Part shown: one piece after another, positions 46,434 through 55,518 of the stretch
Position numbering within the stretch: position 1 is the first letter of the stretch
Layout: the number at the start of each line of letters is the position of its first letter
NCBI RefSeq assembly: GCF_003722335.1
Contig: NZ_CP026100.1
Location: 1,214,001-1,278,000 of the forward strand
DNA: 64,000 nucleotides
Origin: Caulobacter flavus
Lineage (GTDB): Bacteria; Pseudomonadota; Alphaproteobacteria; Caulobacterales; Caulobacteraceae
Direction of reading: 5' to 3'
Notes under the pieces: generated by a model
Database searches by the model: none
Told to the model about the DNA's origin: nothing
What the model saw: only the letters and a program-made list of their open reading frames with translations
Translations under genes and position numbers: made by a program

Positions 46434-47155
46434 TCCTCTATCCCGCCATCGACCTGAAGGACGGCCAGTGCGTGCGCCTGCTGCACGGCGACATGGACAA
46501 GGCCACGGTCTTCAACAACAGCCCGGCCGACCAGGCCCAGCGCTTCGTCAAGGACGGCTTCTCGTGGCTGCACGTGGTCGACCTGAACGGCGCCATCGAG
46601 GGCAAGTCGGTCAACACCGCCGCCGTGCAGTCGATCCTGGAGTCGATCTCGATCCCGGTGCAGCTGGGCGGCGGCATCCGCACGCTCGAGGGCATCGAGG
46701 CCTGGATCGAGGCCGGCGTGTCGCGCGTCATCCTCGGCACCATCGCCGTCCACGACCCGGACCTGGTCCGCAAGGCCGCCCGCCTGTGGCCCGAGCAGAT
46801 CGCCGTCGCCGTCGACGTGCGTGACGGCAAGGTCGCCATCGACGGCTGGACCGGCCTGTCGGACATCGACGCCATCAGCCTGGGCAAGCGCTTCGAGGAC
46901 GTGGGCGTGGCCGCCCTGATCGTCACCGACATCAGCCGCGACGGCGCCCTGACCGGCGTCAACGTCGAGGGCGTGGGCGAACTGGCCGACGCCGTCTCGA
47001 TCCCGGTGATCGCCTCGGGCGGCGTCGCCGCCGTCGCCGACATCGAGCGGCTGAAGGCCCGCAAGGGCGTCGAGATCGCCGGCGCGATCCTGGGCCGTTC
47101 TCTCTACGCCGGCACGATCAAGCCGGCCGAGGCGCTGGTCGCGGCGGCCGTCTGA
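46430..47155 (+). CDS. hisA: ProFAR isomerase HisA
   Basis: A 241-residue TIM barrel: [19 protein letters not shown] with the catalytic Asp8, [20 protein letters not shown] and the C-terminal [15 protein letters not shown] and [16 protein letters not shown] phosphate sites. It isomerises the aminoimidazole carboxamide ribotide intermediate. It overlaps hisH at the start (ATGA) and hisF at the end (TGATG). Confidence 0.97.
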   Translation: MILYPAIDLKDGQCVRLLHGDMDKATVFNNSPADQAQRFVKDGFSWLHVVDLNGAIEGKSVNTAAVQSILESISIPVQLGGGIRTLEGIEAWIEAGVSRVILGTIAVHDPDLVRKAARLWPEQIAVAVDVRDGKVAIDGWTGLSDIDAISLGKRFEDVGVAALIVTDISRDGALTGVNVEGVGELADAVSIPVIASGGVAAVADIERLKARKGVEIAGAILGRSLYAGTIKPAEALVAAAV

Positions 47156-47937
47156 TGCTGAAGACCCGGATCATCCCTTGTCTCGACGTCAAGGACGGCC
47201 GGGTCGTCAAGGGCGTCAACTTCGTCGACCTGCGCGACGCCGGCGATCCGGTCGAGCAGGCCGCCGCCTATGACGCCGCCGGCGCCGACGAGCTGATGTT
47301 CCTGGACATCACCGCGTCGAGCGAAGGCCGCGGCCTGATCCTGGACGTGATCTCGCGCACCGCCGAGGTCTGCTTCATGCCCGTCTCGGTGGGCGGCGGC
47401 GTGCGCCAGGTGGCCGACATGCGCCGCCTGCTGCTGGCCGGCGCCGACAAGGTCTCGACCAACACCGCCGCCGTCGAGAACCCCGACCTGATCGCCGCCG
47501 GCGCCGACGCCTTCGGCGCTCAGTGCGTGGTGGTGGCCATCGACGCCAAGGCCCGCCCCGACGGTTCGGGCTGGAACGTCTGGACCTACGGCGGCCGCAA
47601 GGACACCGGCCTCGATGTCGTCGACTGGGCCGCCAGGGTGGTCGAGCGCGGCGCGGGCGAGATCCTGCTGACCTCGATGGACCGCGACGGCGCCAAGATC
47701 GGCTACGACATTCCCCTCCTCCAGGCCGTGACGGGCGCGGTCAACGTGCCGGTGATCGCCTCGGGCGGCGCCGGCAAGACCGAACACCTGGTCGAAGCCG
47801 CGCGCGACGGCCACGCCGCCGCCGTGCTGGCCGCCTCGATTTTCCACTTCGGCGAGATCTCGATCGGCGAGGCCAAGGCCGCCATGGCCGCCGCCGGCGT
47901 GCCGGTGCGCCTGGATCCCGTGAAGGCCGTCGCATGA
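47155..47937 (+). CDS. hisF: Imidazole glycerol phosphate synthase, cyclase subunit HisF
   Basis: A 260-residue TIM barrel: [30 protein letters not shown] with the catalytic Asp11, and the second catalytic aspartate in [15 protein letters not shown]. It forms IGP and AICAR using ammonia from HisH. It overlaps hisA and hisE. Confidence 0.97.
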   Translation: MLKTRIIPCLDVKDGRVVKGVNFVDLRDAGDPVEQAAAYDAAGADELMFLDITASSEGRGLILDVISRTAEVCFMPVSVGGGVRQVADMRRLLLAGADKVSTNTAAVENPDLIAAGADAFGAQCVVVAIDAKARPDGSGWNVWTYGGRKDTGLDVVDWAARVVERGAGEILLTSMDRDGAKIGYDIPLLQAVTGAVNVPVIASGGAGKTEHLVEAARDGHAAAVLAASIFHFGEISIGEAKAAMAAAGVPVRLDPVKAVA

Positions 47938-48257
47938 GCCGCCTGTTCGAGGTCCTGCAGCGCCTGGCCGCCACGGTCGAAGCCCGTAAGGGCGGCGATC
48001 CGGCCGCCTCCTACACCGCCAAGCTGCTGAACGATCCGGCCCTGGCCGCCAAGAAGCTGGGCGAGGAAGCCGTCGAGACGGTGATCGCCGCCGTGGCTCA
48101 GGGGCCTGAAGCCCTGGCCTCGGAGAGCGCTGACCTGCTCTACCACTGGCTGGCCCTTATGGCCGCCTCGGGCGTCTCGCTCGACGCCGTGGCCGAAAAG
48201 CTGGAAGCGCGCGAGGGAACGTCCGGCCACGCCGAGAAGGCTTCGCGGGGCGGCTAG
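47934..48257 (+). CDS. hisE: Phosphoribosyl-ATP pyrophosphatase HisE
   Basis: A 107-residue MazG-like helical enzyme: [29 protein letters not shown] with the metal-binding EEAVE, and [18 protein letters not shown]. It hydrolyses phosphoribosyl-ATP, the second step of histidine synthesis. Its ATG overlaps the hisF stop (ATGA). It ends the his cluster, followed by a palindromic repeat. Confidence 0.96.
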   Translation: MSRLFEVLQRLAATVEARKGGDPAASYTAKLLNDPALAAKKLGEEAVETVIAAVAQGPEALASESADLLYHWLALMAASGVSLDAVAEKLEAREGTSGHAEKASRGG

Positions 48258-48301
48258 TCAGGGCGACGCCCCTTTCGACCCTTAGCGGATCTTCCCCATG
48301 C

Positions 48302-48438
48302 TCCCGTCATTCCCGCCCCTGTGGCGGGAACCTCTCTGTCCGCCGCAAGGGCAGGTGGGGCGAACCGCAGGCGGTTCGCTGGTGTCTCACCTGTCAGCTG
48401 AACCAGGGGTTCCCGCCACAAGGGCGGGAATGACGGGA
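48302..48438. repeat. Palindromic repeat family A, copy 3 (inverted)
   Basis: The same element as copies 1 and 2 but in the opposite orientation, judged by the asymmetric segment beside the centre. Outer arms centre on CGTCATTCCCGCC and GGCGGGAATGACG; the central stem is GCGAACCGC / GCGGTTCGC. It lies between convergent hisE and smr, the same kind of gap as the other copies. Confidence 0.9.
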
Positions 48439-48479
48439 GGTTTGAGAGGTCGCGTCCGCCATCCACCCTTACCCGACGC

Positions 48480-49055
48480 TCAGCCCTTGCGCTTCAGCGC
48501 CACGTAGAGGGCGCCCTCGCCGCCGTGGCGCTGGTCGGCCGTCGACACCCCGGCGATCATTTCGCGCAGGGCCGGATCGGCCAGCCATTCGGGCGTGCGC
48601 TGGCGCAGGACGCCGTGGCCGACCTTGCCCTTGCCGGTGATGACCAGCACCGCACGGTGACCCTCGTCGAAAGCCCGGCGGATGAACCGCTCAAGCGTCG
48701 CGCGGGCCTGGTCCTGGTCGAGGCCGTGCATGTCCAGCCGCGCCCCGATCGGGTCGTGAGCCTTGACGATGCGGCGGCGGCGATTGGGCTCGATGCCTTC
48801 GGGCGGCGGCTTGGGCGCGGGCTTGGGCTTCAGCGCCTTGATCTCGGACGGATCGATGCGCAGCGGCGCAACCGAGGCCAGGTGGGTCGGCGGCTCGACG
48901 TCGGCGGCGTGGGCCAGCAGATCGGCCTTGCCTGTCCGGATGCGGGCCTTGTCGCGCATCTTCAGCGCCTTTTCGGGCGCGCGGCCGGTCACCGTCGAGG
49001 CCACCAGCCGCCAGAGGCGCTGGCCATCGTCTTCCGGCGGACGCCGCTTGCTCAT
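48480..49055 (-). CDS. Smr domain protein
   Basis: A 191-residue protein with a basic, proline-rich N-terminal half and a C-terminal Smr domain: ARLDMHGLDQDQARATLERFI carries the DxHG motif and VLVITGKGKVGHGVLRQR the TGKG motif. Smr domains are nicking or RNA-cleaving endonucleases. Whether this one works in DNA repair, recombination or ribosome rescue cannot be told. It starts four bases after the mltA stop, so mltA and smr are cotranscribed. Confidence 0.9.
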   Translation of the reverse strand: MSKRRPPEDDGQRLWRLVASTVTGRAPEKALKMRDKARIRTGKADLLAHAADVEPPTHLASVAPLRIDPSEIKALKPKPAPKPPPEGIEPNRRRRIVKAHDPIGARLDMHGLDQDQARATLERFIRRAFDEGHRAVLVITGKGKVGHGVLRQRTPEWLADPALREMIAGVSTADQRHGGEGALYVALKRKG

Positions 49056-49059
49056 CGGA

Positions 49060-50216
49060 CTATTGCGGGGGCTGGGGGACCAGCCGCCACAGGCGCAGGT
49101 CGTGGCGTACGCGGCCGGCCTCGGTCCCGGCCGCCTGGCCAGTGCCGATATAGAGGTCGGCGCGCACCTGGCCCTTGATCGCCCCGCCAGTGTCGAGCGC
49201 CACCACGGCGCGCCGATAGGTCGGGAAGGCGCCGGCCAGCTTGGGGGCGCTGGCGTCGATCCAGTAGAGGCCGCCCATGGCGTGCTGGCTGGGATCGACG
49301 GCGATGGCGCGGCCGGCCGGCAGCGGCACATTGGCCGCGCCCGTGGCCTGGCGGCCGTCGTCGGGCAGGGTCTGGAAGAACACGTAGCGCGGGTTCAGCC
49401 GCATGATCTCGTCGGCCTTGGGGCCGCGATTGGCCGCCAGCCAGCCGCGGATCGCCTCGCCCGAGGTGTTGCCGTCGCTCAGCAGGCCCTGGTCGCGCAT
49501 GGGGGTGGCTATGCCGAAGAAGGTCTTGCCGTTGTGGGCGGCGAAGGCGGCGCGGACGCGGCGGCCGTCCGGCAGGGTCAGCACGCCCGAACCCTGGATC
49601 TGCAGGAAGAACAGATCCTCGGGCCGCATCCAGGCCAGAGGGCGGTCCAGCGGCGAGGCCTCGATGGCGGCGCGGTCGTCATAGGGCACGAAGCCCCCGC
49701 CGGCGACGCGGCCGACCACGGTCTTGCCTTTCAGGGTCGGGTCGAAGGCGCCCAGGTCGAGCATGGCCAGATCCGCCGGCCGGCCGCGCATCGGGGCGCT
49801 GAACTCGGCCGAGCGCGACATCCGCGCCTCGTATTCGGGGGCGAAGTAGGCGGTCAGCAGGCCCTGGCCGGAGACGGCCTCGGGGCGGAAATTGGCTTCC
49901 AGGAACTGGCGGGCCCGGGCGTCGTCGACGGGACCGGCGGCCTTGGCCCGGCGGCAGACCTCGGCCGTGGCCGCGTCCTTGGCGACGCCGCAGGTCTCGC
50001 GGAAGGCCTGCAGGGCGGCGGCGTGGTCTTCCTCGTTCCAGCCCTGCAGCGCCGAGAAGCTGGCCGGCGACGGCGTCGTCGGGGGGGCGGCTGCGGAGCG
50101 GGCGTGGAGGGCGGCGTGACCGGCGTGGTCGGGGCGACCGGAGGCGGCGGCGCGGTCGTCGTACAGGCGGCCAGCACCAGCGCGGCCGCCGCGGCGCTCA
50201 GGACGGAACGCAGCAT
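49060..50216 (-). pseudogene. mltA: Membrane-bound lytic transglycosylase A, frameshifted at a run of seven G
   Basis: The lipoprotein signal starts at the ATG at 50216 (MLRSVLSAAAAALVLAACTT, lipobox LAAC) and is followed by a proline-rich linker. At 50081-50087 (seven G on the plus strand) the frame is lost. The rest of MltA continues in another frame from about residue 43: FSALQGWNEEDHAAALQAF, then PEYEARMSRSAEFSAPMRG, FFLQIQGSGVLTLPDGR and GLYWIDASAPKLAG, ending at 49060. One extra G, or two fewer, would restore a 385-residue protein that cuts peptidoglycan glycan strands. A sequencing error, phase variation or a real pseudogene are all possible. The ATG overlaps the timA stop (TGATG). Confidence 0.85.
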
Positions 50217-50818
50217 CAGGCTTCGGCGACCGAGACGCGCACCAGGGTCCAGTTGGGATCGCGGCTCTTGAGGTCGCGCTCGAAGGTCCACAGGTCGGCG
50301 GTGCGGCGATCGTCGACCGCCTCGCCGGCGGCGCTGGTCGAGCGGGTGCGCACCTCGGCCAGGATCCGCACCACGGCGCGGGCGGTGTCGCCCTGCACTT
50401 CGGCGCTGTCGAGGTCCATGCGCGGCTGGGCCAGCAGCTCGACGCTCTCGGTGCGCCCCTCGGCCTCGCGTGCGGCCATGGCGCCTTCGAAATTGGCCAT
50501 CACGTCGGCGGCCAGCAGCGGCTTCAGCGTCTCGCGGTCACCGGCGGCGAAGGCCTTCAGGATCATCTCGTAGGCGTAGCGGGCGCCCGACAGGAAGCGG
50601 CCGGGGTCGAAGTCGGGCTGGCGGGCGCGCAGGGCGGCCAGGCCCGTGGCGTTGACCGGGATCGCCGTCTCGGTGCTGTCGGCCGGACGGTTGGCGGCCG
50701 GGGCGGCCACGGGGGCGGGCGTGTCCTCGGGTTGACGCCCCACCCGGCGACCGAGCGTGGCGTAGAGTTGGTAGAGGACGACGGCGGCGAGCACCGCGAA
50801 GACGATCAGTTCAAGCAC
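50216..50818 (-). CDS. timA: Tim44-like domain protein (TimA)
   Basis: A 200-residue protein with one N-terminal membrane helix (MLELIVFAVLAAVVLYQLYATLG) and a C-terminal Tim44/MRPL45-like domain (FLSGARYAYEMILKAFAAGDRETLKPLLAADVMANFEGAM, ending DPNWTLVRV). It is the bacterial relative of the mitochondrial import motor anchor Tim44, studied in Caulobacter as TimA, where it is membrane-bound. It is divergent from secB, the export chaperone, and coupled to mltA downstream. Confidence 0.9.
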   Translation of the reverse strand: MLELIVFAVLAAVVLYQLYATLGRRVGRQPEDTPAPVAAPAANRPADSTETAIPVNATGLAALRARQPDFDPGRFLSGARYAYEMILKAFAAGDRETLKPLLAADVMANFEGAMAAREAEGRTESVELLAQPRMDLDSAEVQGDTARAVVRILAEVRTRSTSAAGEAVDDRRTADLWTFERDLKSRDPNWTLVRVSVAEA

Positions 50819-50983
50819 GACAAGTTCCGCATCGGGGCCGTCGAGTGAGACGACAGCCTGTCTATATAGGCCAAGCGGCCGCCCGCGTCAGGCGCCTGAC
50901 GTTGCACGGCGTTCTCCCGCATGTTAGCAGCGCCGCTCACGCCTAACGGCCGATATGCCGCGCCGAGTATGGAAAAACCCTTC

Positions 50984-51478
50984 ATGACCGATACCAACGG
51001 CGCTCCGCCCGCCGCCCAGGACGACAACGAAGCGGCCGCCGCCGGCATCCGCATCGTCGCCCAGTTCGTTCGCGACCTCTCGTTCGAAAACCCGCTCGCG
51101 CCGGACTCGCTCCGCGCCTCGGCCACTCAGCCGGCCATCGACATGGGCGTCGAGATGAACGCCCGCGGCCGCGCCGACGGCCTGTTCGAAGTCGACCTGA
51201 AGCTGTCGGCCCGCGCCGAGCGCGACGGCCAGGCGGTGTTCCACGTCGAAGTCGTCTACGGCGGCCTGTTCCAGATCGCCGGCGTGCCGGAAGAAGCCCT
51301 CGAGCAGGTCCTGCTGATCGAGTGCCCGCGCTTCCTGTTCCCGTTCGCCCGTCGCCTGATCGCCGACGTCACCAGCGAAGGCGGCTTCCCGCCCTTCCTG
51401 ATCGACCCGATCGACTTCGCCGGCGTCTACGCCGCGCGCAAGGCCCAGGCCGAAGCCGGCCAGGTCGGCAACGCCTGA
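50984..51478 (+). CDS. secB: Protein-export chaperone SecB
   Basis: A 164-residue protein: [32 protein letters not shown] and [37 protein letters not shown] are all SecB hallmarks. It keeps precursors unfolded and passes them to SecA. The ATG at 50984 (MTDTNGAPP) is chosen to match related proteins; an in-frame ATG at 50969 is possible. In C. crescentus SecB is essential. A strong terminator follows. Confidence 0.96.
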   Translation: MTDTNGAPPAAQDDNEAAAAGIRIVAQFVRDLSFENPLAPDSLRASATQPAIDMGVEMNARGRADGLFEVDLKLSARAERDGQAVFHVEVVYGGLFQIAGVPEEALEQVLLIECPRFLFPFARRLIADVTSEGGFPPFLIDPIDFAGVYAARKAQAEAGQVGNA

Positions 51479-51519
51479 TTTCGGGCCTGATTTCAGGCTT
51501 GAGCCGCCCGAAAACGAAG

Positions 51520-51557
51520 AAGGCCCGGAGCGAAAGCCCCGGGCCTTTCTTTTTGTT
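51520..51557 (+). terminator. Rho-independent terminator of secB
   Basis: AAGGCCCGG / CCGGGCCTT with a ten-base loop is followed by TCTTTTTGTT. Confidence 0.92.
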
Positions 51558-51582
51558 CTCCTCGCCCCGAAGGCGGTGAAGC

Positions 51583-52269
51583 CTATGGCTGCAGCCGGTA
51601 GCCGCCCGCCTCGGTGATCAGAATCCGCGCCGTGGCCGGATCGGGCTCGATCTTCTGGCGCAGGCGATAGACGTGGGTCTCCAGCGTGTGGGTGGTGACG
51701 CCGGCGTTGTAGCCCCAGACCTCGGTCAGCAGTTCCTCGCGCGACACCGGCTTGGAGCCGGCGCGGTAGAGGTACTTCAGGATGTTGGTTTCCTTCTCGG
51801 TCAGCCGCACCTTCTTCTGCTTGTCGTCGACCAGCAGCTTGGCCGAGGGGCGGAATTCGTAGGGACCGATGCGGAACAGCGCGTCTTCCGAGGCCTCGTA
51901 GCTGCGCAGCTGGGCGCGGATGCGGGCCAGCAGCACGCCGAAGCGGAAGGGTTTGGTGACGTAGTCGTTGGCGCCCGATTCCAGGCCGAGGATCGTGTCG
52001 CTGTCGCTGGCGGCGGCGGTGAGCATGATCACCGGCGCGGTGACGCCGTTCTTGCGCATCAGCCGGCAGGCCTCGCGGCCGTCCATGTCGGGCAGGTCGA
52101 CGTCGAGCAGGATCAGGTCCGGCTTGATCTCGCGGGCCTGCCGCACGCCTTCGCCGGCGGTCGGGCACTCGGCCACGGCGAATTCCTCGTGCAGGGCGAG
52201 CTGCTCGGCCAAAGCGCCGCGCAGGTCGTCGTCGTCGTCGATGAGAAGCAGGGTCTTGCGTTGCGCCAT
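51583..52269 (-). CDS. OmpR/PhoB-type response regulator
   Basis: A 228-residue regulator. The receiver domain has LLLIDDDDDLRGAL, the phosphorylation site LILLDVDLPDMDG, IMLTAAASDSD and the switch lysine in DYVTKPF. The C-terminal winged helix has VRLTEKETNILKYLY and HTLETHVYRLRQKI. The ATG at 52269 is chosen by domain start. No histidine kinase is adjacent, so its partner is elsewhere. It is divergent from a peptidoglycan-active gene over 67 bases, which it may control. Confidence 0.92.
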   Translation of the reverse strand: MAQRKTLLLIDDDDDLRGALAEQLALHEEFAVAECPTAGEGVRQAREIKPDLILLDVDLPDMDGREACRLMRKNGVTAPVIMLTAAASDSDTILGLESGANDYVTKPFRFGVLLARIRAQLRSYEASEDALFRIGPYEFRPSAKLLVDDKQKKVRLTEKETNILKYLYRAGSKPVSREELLTEVWGYNAGVTTHTLETHVYRLRQKIEPDPATARILITEAGGYRLQP

Positions 52270-52336
52270 GAGCCGGAACATGACCGCTACGAGGCCCGGC
52301 GCCAAGGGGCGCGGGCTTGCGGGAGCTAGGTTTGCG

Positions 52337-52849
52337 ATGATCCTCCAGGCGCGCTCGGACGGAACGATCGATCTCGGCGACGGCCGGACCGTGCGCTGCG
52401 CGCTGGGCAAGGCCGGCGTCGTCGCCGCCGCCGACAAGCGCGAGGGCGACAACAGAAGTCCGCTGGGAACCTGGGCGATCCGCCAGGTTCTCTACCGCCC
52501 CGACGTCTATCCGGACGGTCCCCGGACGGCCCTGCCGACCGCGCCGATCGCGCCCGACGACGGTTGGTGCGACGCGCCGGGCGACCCCAGCTACAACCGC
52601 CCGGTCAAGCTGCCCTATCCGGCCAGCGCCGAGCGCATGTGGCGCGACGACGCCGTCTACGACCTGGTGGGGATTCTCGCCCACAACGACGATCCTCCGG
52701 TTCCCGGCATGGGCTCGGCGATCTTCCTGCATCTGGCGCGGGACGGCTATCCGGGCACCGAGGGCTGCGTGGCCCTGGCGCGGGACGACATCGAGGCCCT
52801 GCTGGCCAAGGCCGCGCCCGGGGACGCGATCGGGATCTCGGAAGTCTAG
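52337..52849 (+). CDS. L,D-transpeptidase (YkuD) family protein
   Basis: A 170-residue protein. The YkuD active site is AIFLHLARDGYPGTEGCVALARDD, with the histidine and the catalytic cysteine in EGCVAL where the family usually has SHGCI/V. Other markers are the early EGDNRSPLGTW. There is no signal peptide, so export is unclear; the start at 52337 has GGGAGCTAGG upstream. Family members crosslink peptidoglycan or trim it. The variant EGC motif suggests the YkuD-like DUF subgroup. Confidence 0.85.
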   Translation: MILQARSDGTIDLGDGRTVRCALGKAGVVAAADKREGDNRSPLGTWAIRQVLYRPDVYPDGPRTALPTAPIAPDDGWCDAPGDPSYNRPVKLPYPASAERMWRDDAVYDLVGILAHNDDPPVPGMGSAIFLHLARDGYPGTEGCVALARDDIEALLAKAAPGDAIGISEV

Positions 52850-52856
52850 CCTTCAG

Positions 52857-52880
52857 GAACCTCCCCACAGGGGGAGGTTC
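52857..52880. terminator. Bidirectional hairpin between ldt and yggS
   Basis: GAACCTCCCC / GGGGAGGTTC (ten bases, perfect) with an ACAG loop lies seven bases after one stop and three bases beyond the other. It could end both transcripts. It resembles part of the repeat at 35572-35657. Confidence 0.6.
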
Positions 52881-52883
52881 GGA

Positions 52884-53528
52884 TCAGCGCGCCCCGAACA
52901 GCGCCGAGCCGACCCGCACCGAGGTCGCGCCGCAGGCGATGGCGATCTCGAAGTCGTCGCTCATGCCCATGGACAGCTTCTCCACCCCGTTGCGGGCGGC
53001 GATTTCGGCCAGCATGAGGAAATGCGGCGCCGGGTCCTCGTCGGCGGGCGGAATGCACATCAGCCCCTCGATCGCCAGGCCGTAGGTTCCCCGGCAGGCG
53101 GCGACGAAGGCGTCGGCCTGGCCCGGAGTGACGCCGGCCTTCTGCGGCTCCTCGCCGGTGTTGACCTGGACGTAGAGCCGGGGAGCCCTCCCCTGCGCCT
53201 GGACCTCGTCGGCCAGCACCCGGGCCAGCTTCTCGCGGTCCAGGGTCTCGACGACGTCGAAGAGGGCCACCGCATCTCGGGCCTTGTTGGTCTGCAGCGG
53301 TCCGATCAGCCGCAGTTCGATCTGATCGCGATAAGGCGTCCAGCGCTCCTTGGCCTCCTGCACGCGGTTCTCGCCGAAAACCCGCTGGCCCCCGTCGAAC
53401 ACAGGGGCGATATGCTCCCACGGCTGCAGCTTCGACACCGCCACCAGCTGGACGGCGTCGGCGGGCCGGCCGGCGGCGAGGGTCGCGGCGGCGATGCGGG
53501 AGCGGATGGAGGTCAGGGTTTCGGACAT
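52884..53528 (-). CDS. PLP homeostasis protein YggS/PROSC
   Basis: A 214-residue single-domain alanine-racemase-fold protein. The PLP lysine is in LVAVSKLQPWE, followed by FGENRVQEAKERW, LIGPLQTNKA, VQVNTGEEPQKAG, LSMGMSDDFEIAI and VRVGSALFG. It carries pyridoxal phosphate and helps vitamin B6 and amino acid balance; it is not an enzyme as far as known. Its ATG overlaps the ATG of the divergent thiE-like gene (CATG at 53526-53529). Confidence 0.95.
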   Translation of the reverse strand: MSETLTSIRSRIAAATLAAGRPADAVQLVAVSKLQPWEHIAPVFDGGQRVFGENRVQEAKERWTPYRDQIELRLIGPLQTNKARDAVALFDVVETLDREKLARVLADEVQAQGRAPRLYVQVNTGEEPQKAGVTPGQADAFVAACRGTYGLAIEGLMCIPPADEDPAPHFLMLAEIAARNGVEKLSMGMSDDFEIAIACGATSVRVGSALFGAR

Positions 53529-54153
53529 GGCGGACCACGGAACGGACAGTCTGGAGGCCCTCTCTAGAACGGCCGCGCGGCTTCGCCCATGGGTCTGGCC
53601 GGGCGATCCGCTGCCGCGCCTGCTGTTTTTCACGGATCCGGCGCGTGTTCCCGACCCCGAGGCCGTCGCCGAGCGGCTGCCGGCGGGCGCGGGCGTCGTC
53701 TACCGCCCCTTCGACGCCGCCGATGCGGTGGCGCGCGGCCGGCGCCTGGCCGACATCGCCCGGCGCCGCGGCCTGCTGCTGCTGGCGGGCGCCGACGCAG
53801 GCCTGGCCGAAGCCATCGACGCGGGCGGCGTCCACCTGCCCCAGCGCCTGGCGGCTAGCGCCGCGCGGGTCCGTCTCGCCCATCCGGACTGGCGGATCAC
53901 GGCGGCGGCGCATGACGCCGAGGCCGTTCTGGCGGCCCGGCGAGCGGGCGTCGAGGCGGTGGTGGTCTCGCCGGTCTTTCCCAGCCGCAGCCCCTCGGCC
54001 GGCGCGCCGCTGGGCGTCGAAGGCCTGGCGAGGATCGCGGCGGGCGCGGCCCTGCCGGTCTACGCCCTGGGCGGCGTCAATGCGCAAAGCGCCGACGCGC
54101 TGGTCGGCGCGGGCGTCTACGGTCTGGCGGGGATCGAAGGCTTCGGGGTCTGA
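53527..54153 (+). CDS. Thiamine phosphate synthase-like protein (ThiE/TenI fold)
   Basis: A 208-residue TIM-barrel protein: LLFFTDPARVPDPEAVAERLPAG, GLLLLAGADAGLAEAIDAGGVHLPQRL, VVVSPVFPSRSPSAGAPLGVEGL and YALGGVNAQSADAL follow the ThiE/TenI pattern. The second half is well conserved, and the pyrophosphate lysine-rich part is weak, so it could be a TenI-like relative rather than an active synthase. GGAGG lies 13 bases before the ATG at 53527, inside yggS. Confidence 0.75.
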   Translation: MADHGTDSLEALSRTAARLRPWVWPGDPLPRLLFFTDPARVPDPEAVAERLPAGAGVVYRPFDAADAVARGRRLADIARRRGLLLLAGADAGLAEAIDAGGVHLPQRLAASAARVRLAHPDWRITAAAHDAEAVLAARRAGVEAVVVSPVFPSRSPSAGAPLGVEGLARIAAGAALPVYALGGVNAQSADALVGAGVYGLAGIEGFGV

Positions 54154-54163
54154 GCCCCGAGGA

Positions 54164-54586
54164 TCAGAACTTGAACGCCGTTTCCAGCTTCACGCGCGGC
54201 GTGGGCTCGCGGGCTTCGTTCTTGCGGGCGGCGGCCACGGGGTTGTTCTCGCCCAGGGCCACGGCGCCGCCGACGCGGATCGACGGGGTGACCTTGTAGT
54301 AGGCCCCGGCCTGCACGTCCTTGAGCTCCATCTCGCGGCCGACCGGCTGGTCGAGATCGAGCTTGAGGCCCCACTTGCCCTTGCGGGCGTCGAACTCGAG
54401 GGTCTTCTTGGGGTTCTGCGGGCTGAACGGCGCGCCTTGCGAGGCGGTGAAGTCGTTCTTGACGGTGAAGTCGGCGGTGGCCGGCGCGGTGCGGGTCTTG
54501 GTCTGAGCATGAGCCAGCGAAGCCGATCCCGTGAGGATCAGCGCGGCGGCGCCCGCCAAGACGAATTGCGTCGCGACCTTCGTCAC
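54164..54586 (-). CDS. NtrZ-like periplasmic protein
   Basis: A 140-residue exported protein with a GTG start at 54586 preceded by GGAATAGG, and a signal peptide ending ASLAHAQ. The mature part has KGKWGLKLDLDQPVGREMELKDVQAGAYYKVTPSIRVGGAVALGE and ends PRVKLETAFKF, a short beta-rich protein. From memory this matches the NtrZ family, a periplasmic regulator of the NtrY kinase in Caulobacter. The assignment rests on that resemblance only. No ntrY or ntrX is nearby. It converges with the thiE-like gene. Confidence 0.6.
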   Translation of the reverse strand: MTKVATQFVLAGAAALILTGSASLAHAQTKTRTAPATADFTVKNDFTASQGAPFSPQNPKKTLEFDARKGKWGLKLDLDQPVGREMELKDVQAGAYYKVTPSIRVGGAVALGENNPVAAARKNEAREPTPRVKLETAFKF

Positions 54587-54758
54587 TCGACACCTATTCC
54601 CCAAAATAACCCCTGCCCGCACCCTATATAGGTACGGACACCCTGAGAGCCGAATAAAGGCCTTGGTACAACGCGGTCAACAGGGCTTGGATCACGCTGA
54701 TCGTCGCAGGTTACGATTCAAGCGGCGCCTGTGGCGGTCATGTCACGCGATTCCTGTT

Positions 54759-54784
54759 TTGACGCAGCGCGGCCATGCTATAGA
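54759..54784 (+). promoter_or_regulatory. Promoter of the DUF3576 gene with adjacent GANTC
   Basis: TTGACGC ... GCTATAGA with 11 bases between fits the Caulobacter housekeeping consensus TTGACGS-N10-14-GCTANAWC. CcrM sites GATTC lie at 54749-54753 and 54715-54719, the first six bases upstream of the -35. Confidence 0.7.
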
Positions 54785-54852
54785 CGCGTTCCGGCTGCGG
54801 GGGCGCGCCTGGGCTGCGCGCACGCGCCGGCAGATTATTGGAGCGAGGTACT

Positions 54853-55365
54853 ATGGCGTTTGAGCGTGGGTCCATGTTGCGCGGCGTCGCCGCCGGCGTG
54901 CTGGCGCTGTCGGTTCTCGGCATGGGCGCGTGCAGCAGCAACAAGCCGCCCAAGACCTTCACCAGCCAGAGCGAAGAGCCCGGTTTCCAGCCCTTCGGCC
55001 TGTTCAAGAAGGCTCCGAAGGCCGCCGCGAGCGAAGGTTCGATCGGCGTCAACGGCTTCCTGTGGCGCGCGTCGCTGGACACGCTGGCCTTCATGCCGCT
55101 GGCCTCGGCCGACCCGTACGGCGGCGTGATCGTCACCGACTGGTACATCAACCCGGAAAAGCCCGACGAGCGCTTCAAGGCCACCGTCTACATCCTGGAC
55201 ACGCGCCTGCGCGCCGACGGCCTGAACGTCACGATCTTCAAGCAGGCCAAGGACGCCTCGGGCGCCTGGGTCGACACGGCCGCCTCGGACCAGACGGCGA
55301 CCGACATCGAGAACGCCATCCTGACCCGCGCGCGTCAGCTTCGCCTCTCGAACATCCGGAACTAA
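54853..55365 (+). CDS. DUF3576 lipoprotein
   Basis: A 170-residue lipoprotein: MAFERGSMLRGVAAGVLALS, lipobox GMGAC, then SIGVNGFLWRASLDTLAFMPLASADPYGGVIVTDWYINP, the core of DUF3576. The family is widespread in alphaproteobacteria, often just upstream of leuS, and its role in the envelope is unknown. GAGCGAGG precedes the ATG at 54853. It has its own promoter and terminator. Confidence 0.92.
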   Translation: MAFERGSMLRGVAAGVLALSVLGMGACSSNKPPKTFTSQSEEPGFQPFGLFKKAPKAAASEGSIGVNGFLWRASLDTLAFMPLASADPYGGVIVTDWYINPEKPDERFKATVYILDTRLRADGLNVTIFKQAKDASGAWVDTAASDQTATDIENAILTRARQLRLSNIRN

Positions 55366-55393
55366 GGGGCTCTCAGTCCCGAAGGATCCGCGC

Positions 55394-55425
55394 GGGAGCC
55401 CCTCGTCTGGCGACAAGGGGCTCCC
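55394..55425 (+). terminator. Terminator of the DUF3576 gene
   Basis: GGGAGCCCCT / AGGGGCTCCC, ten bases perfect, with a 12-base loop, followed by GTTCGCATATTT. Confidence 0.75.
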
Positions 55426-55518
55426 GTTCGCATATTTAGGCGCGCCCCGGCCGCGAAACCGCTTATGAGCATTGCGGAACGCGCCTAACGCGCCCTGTCC
55501 GCAAGCACTCTGGTTTCC

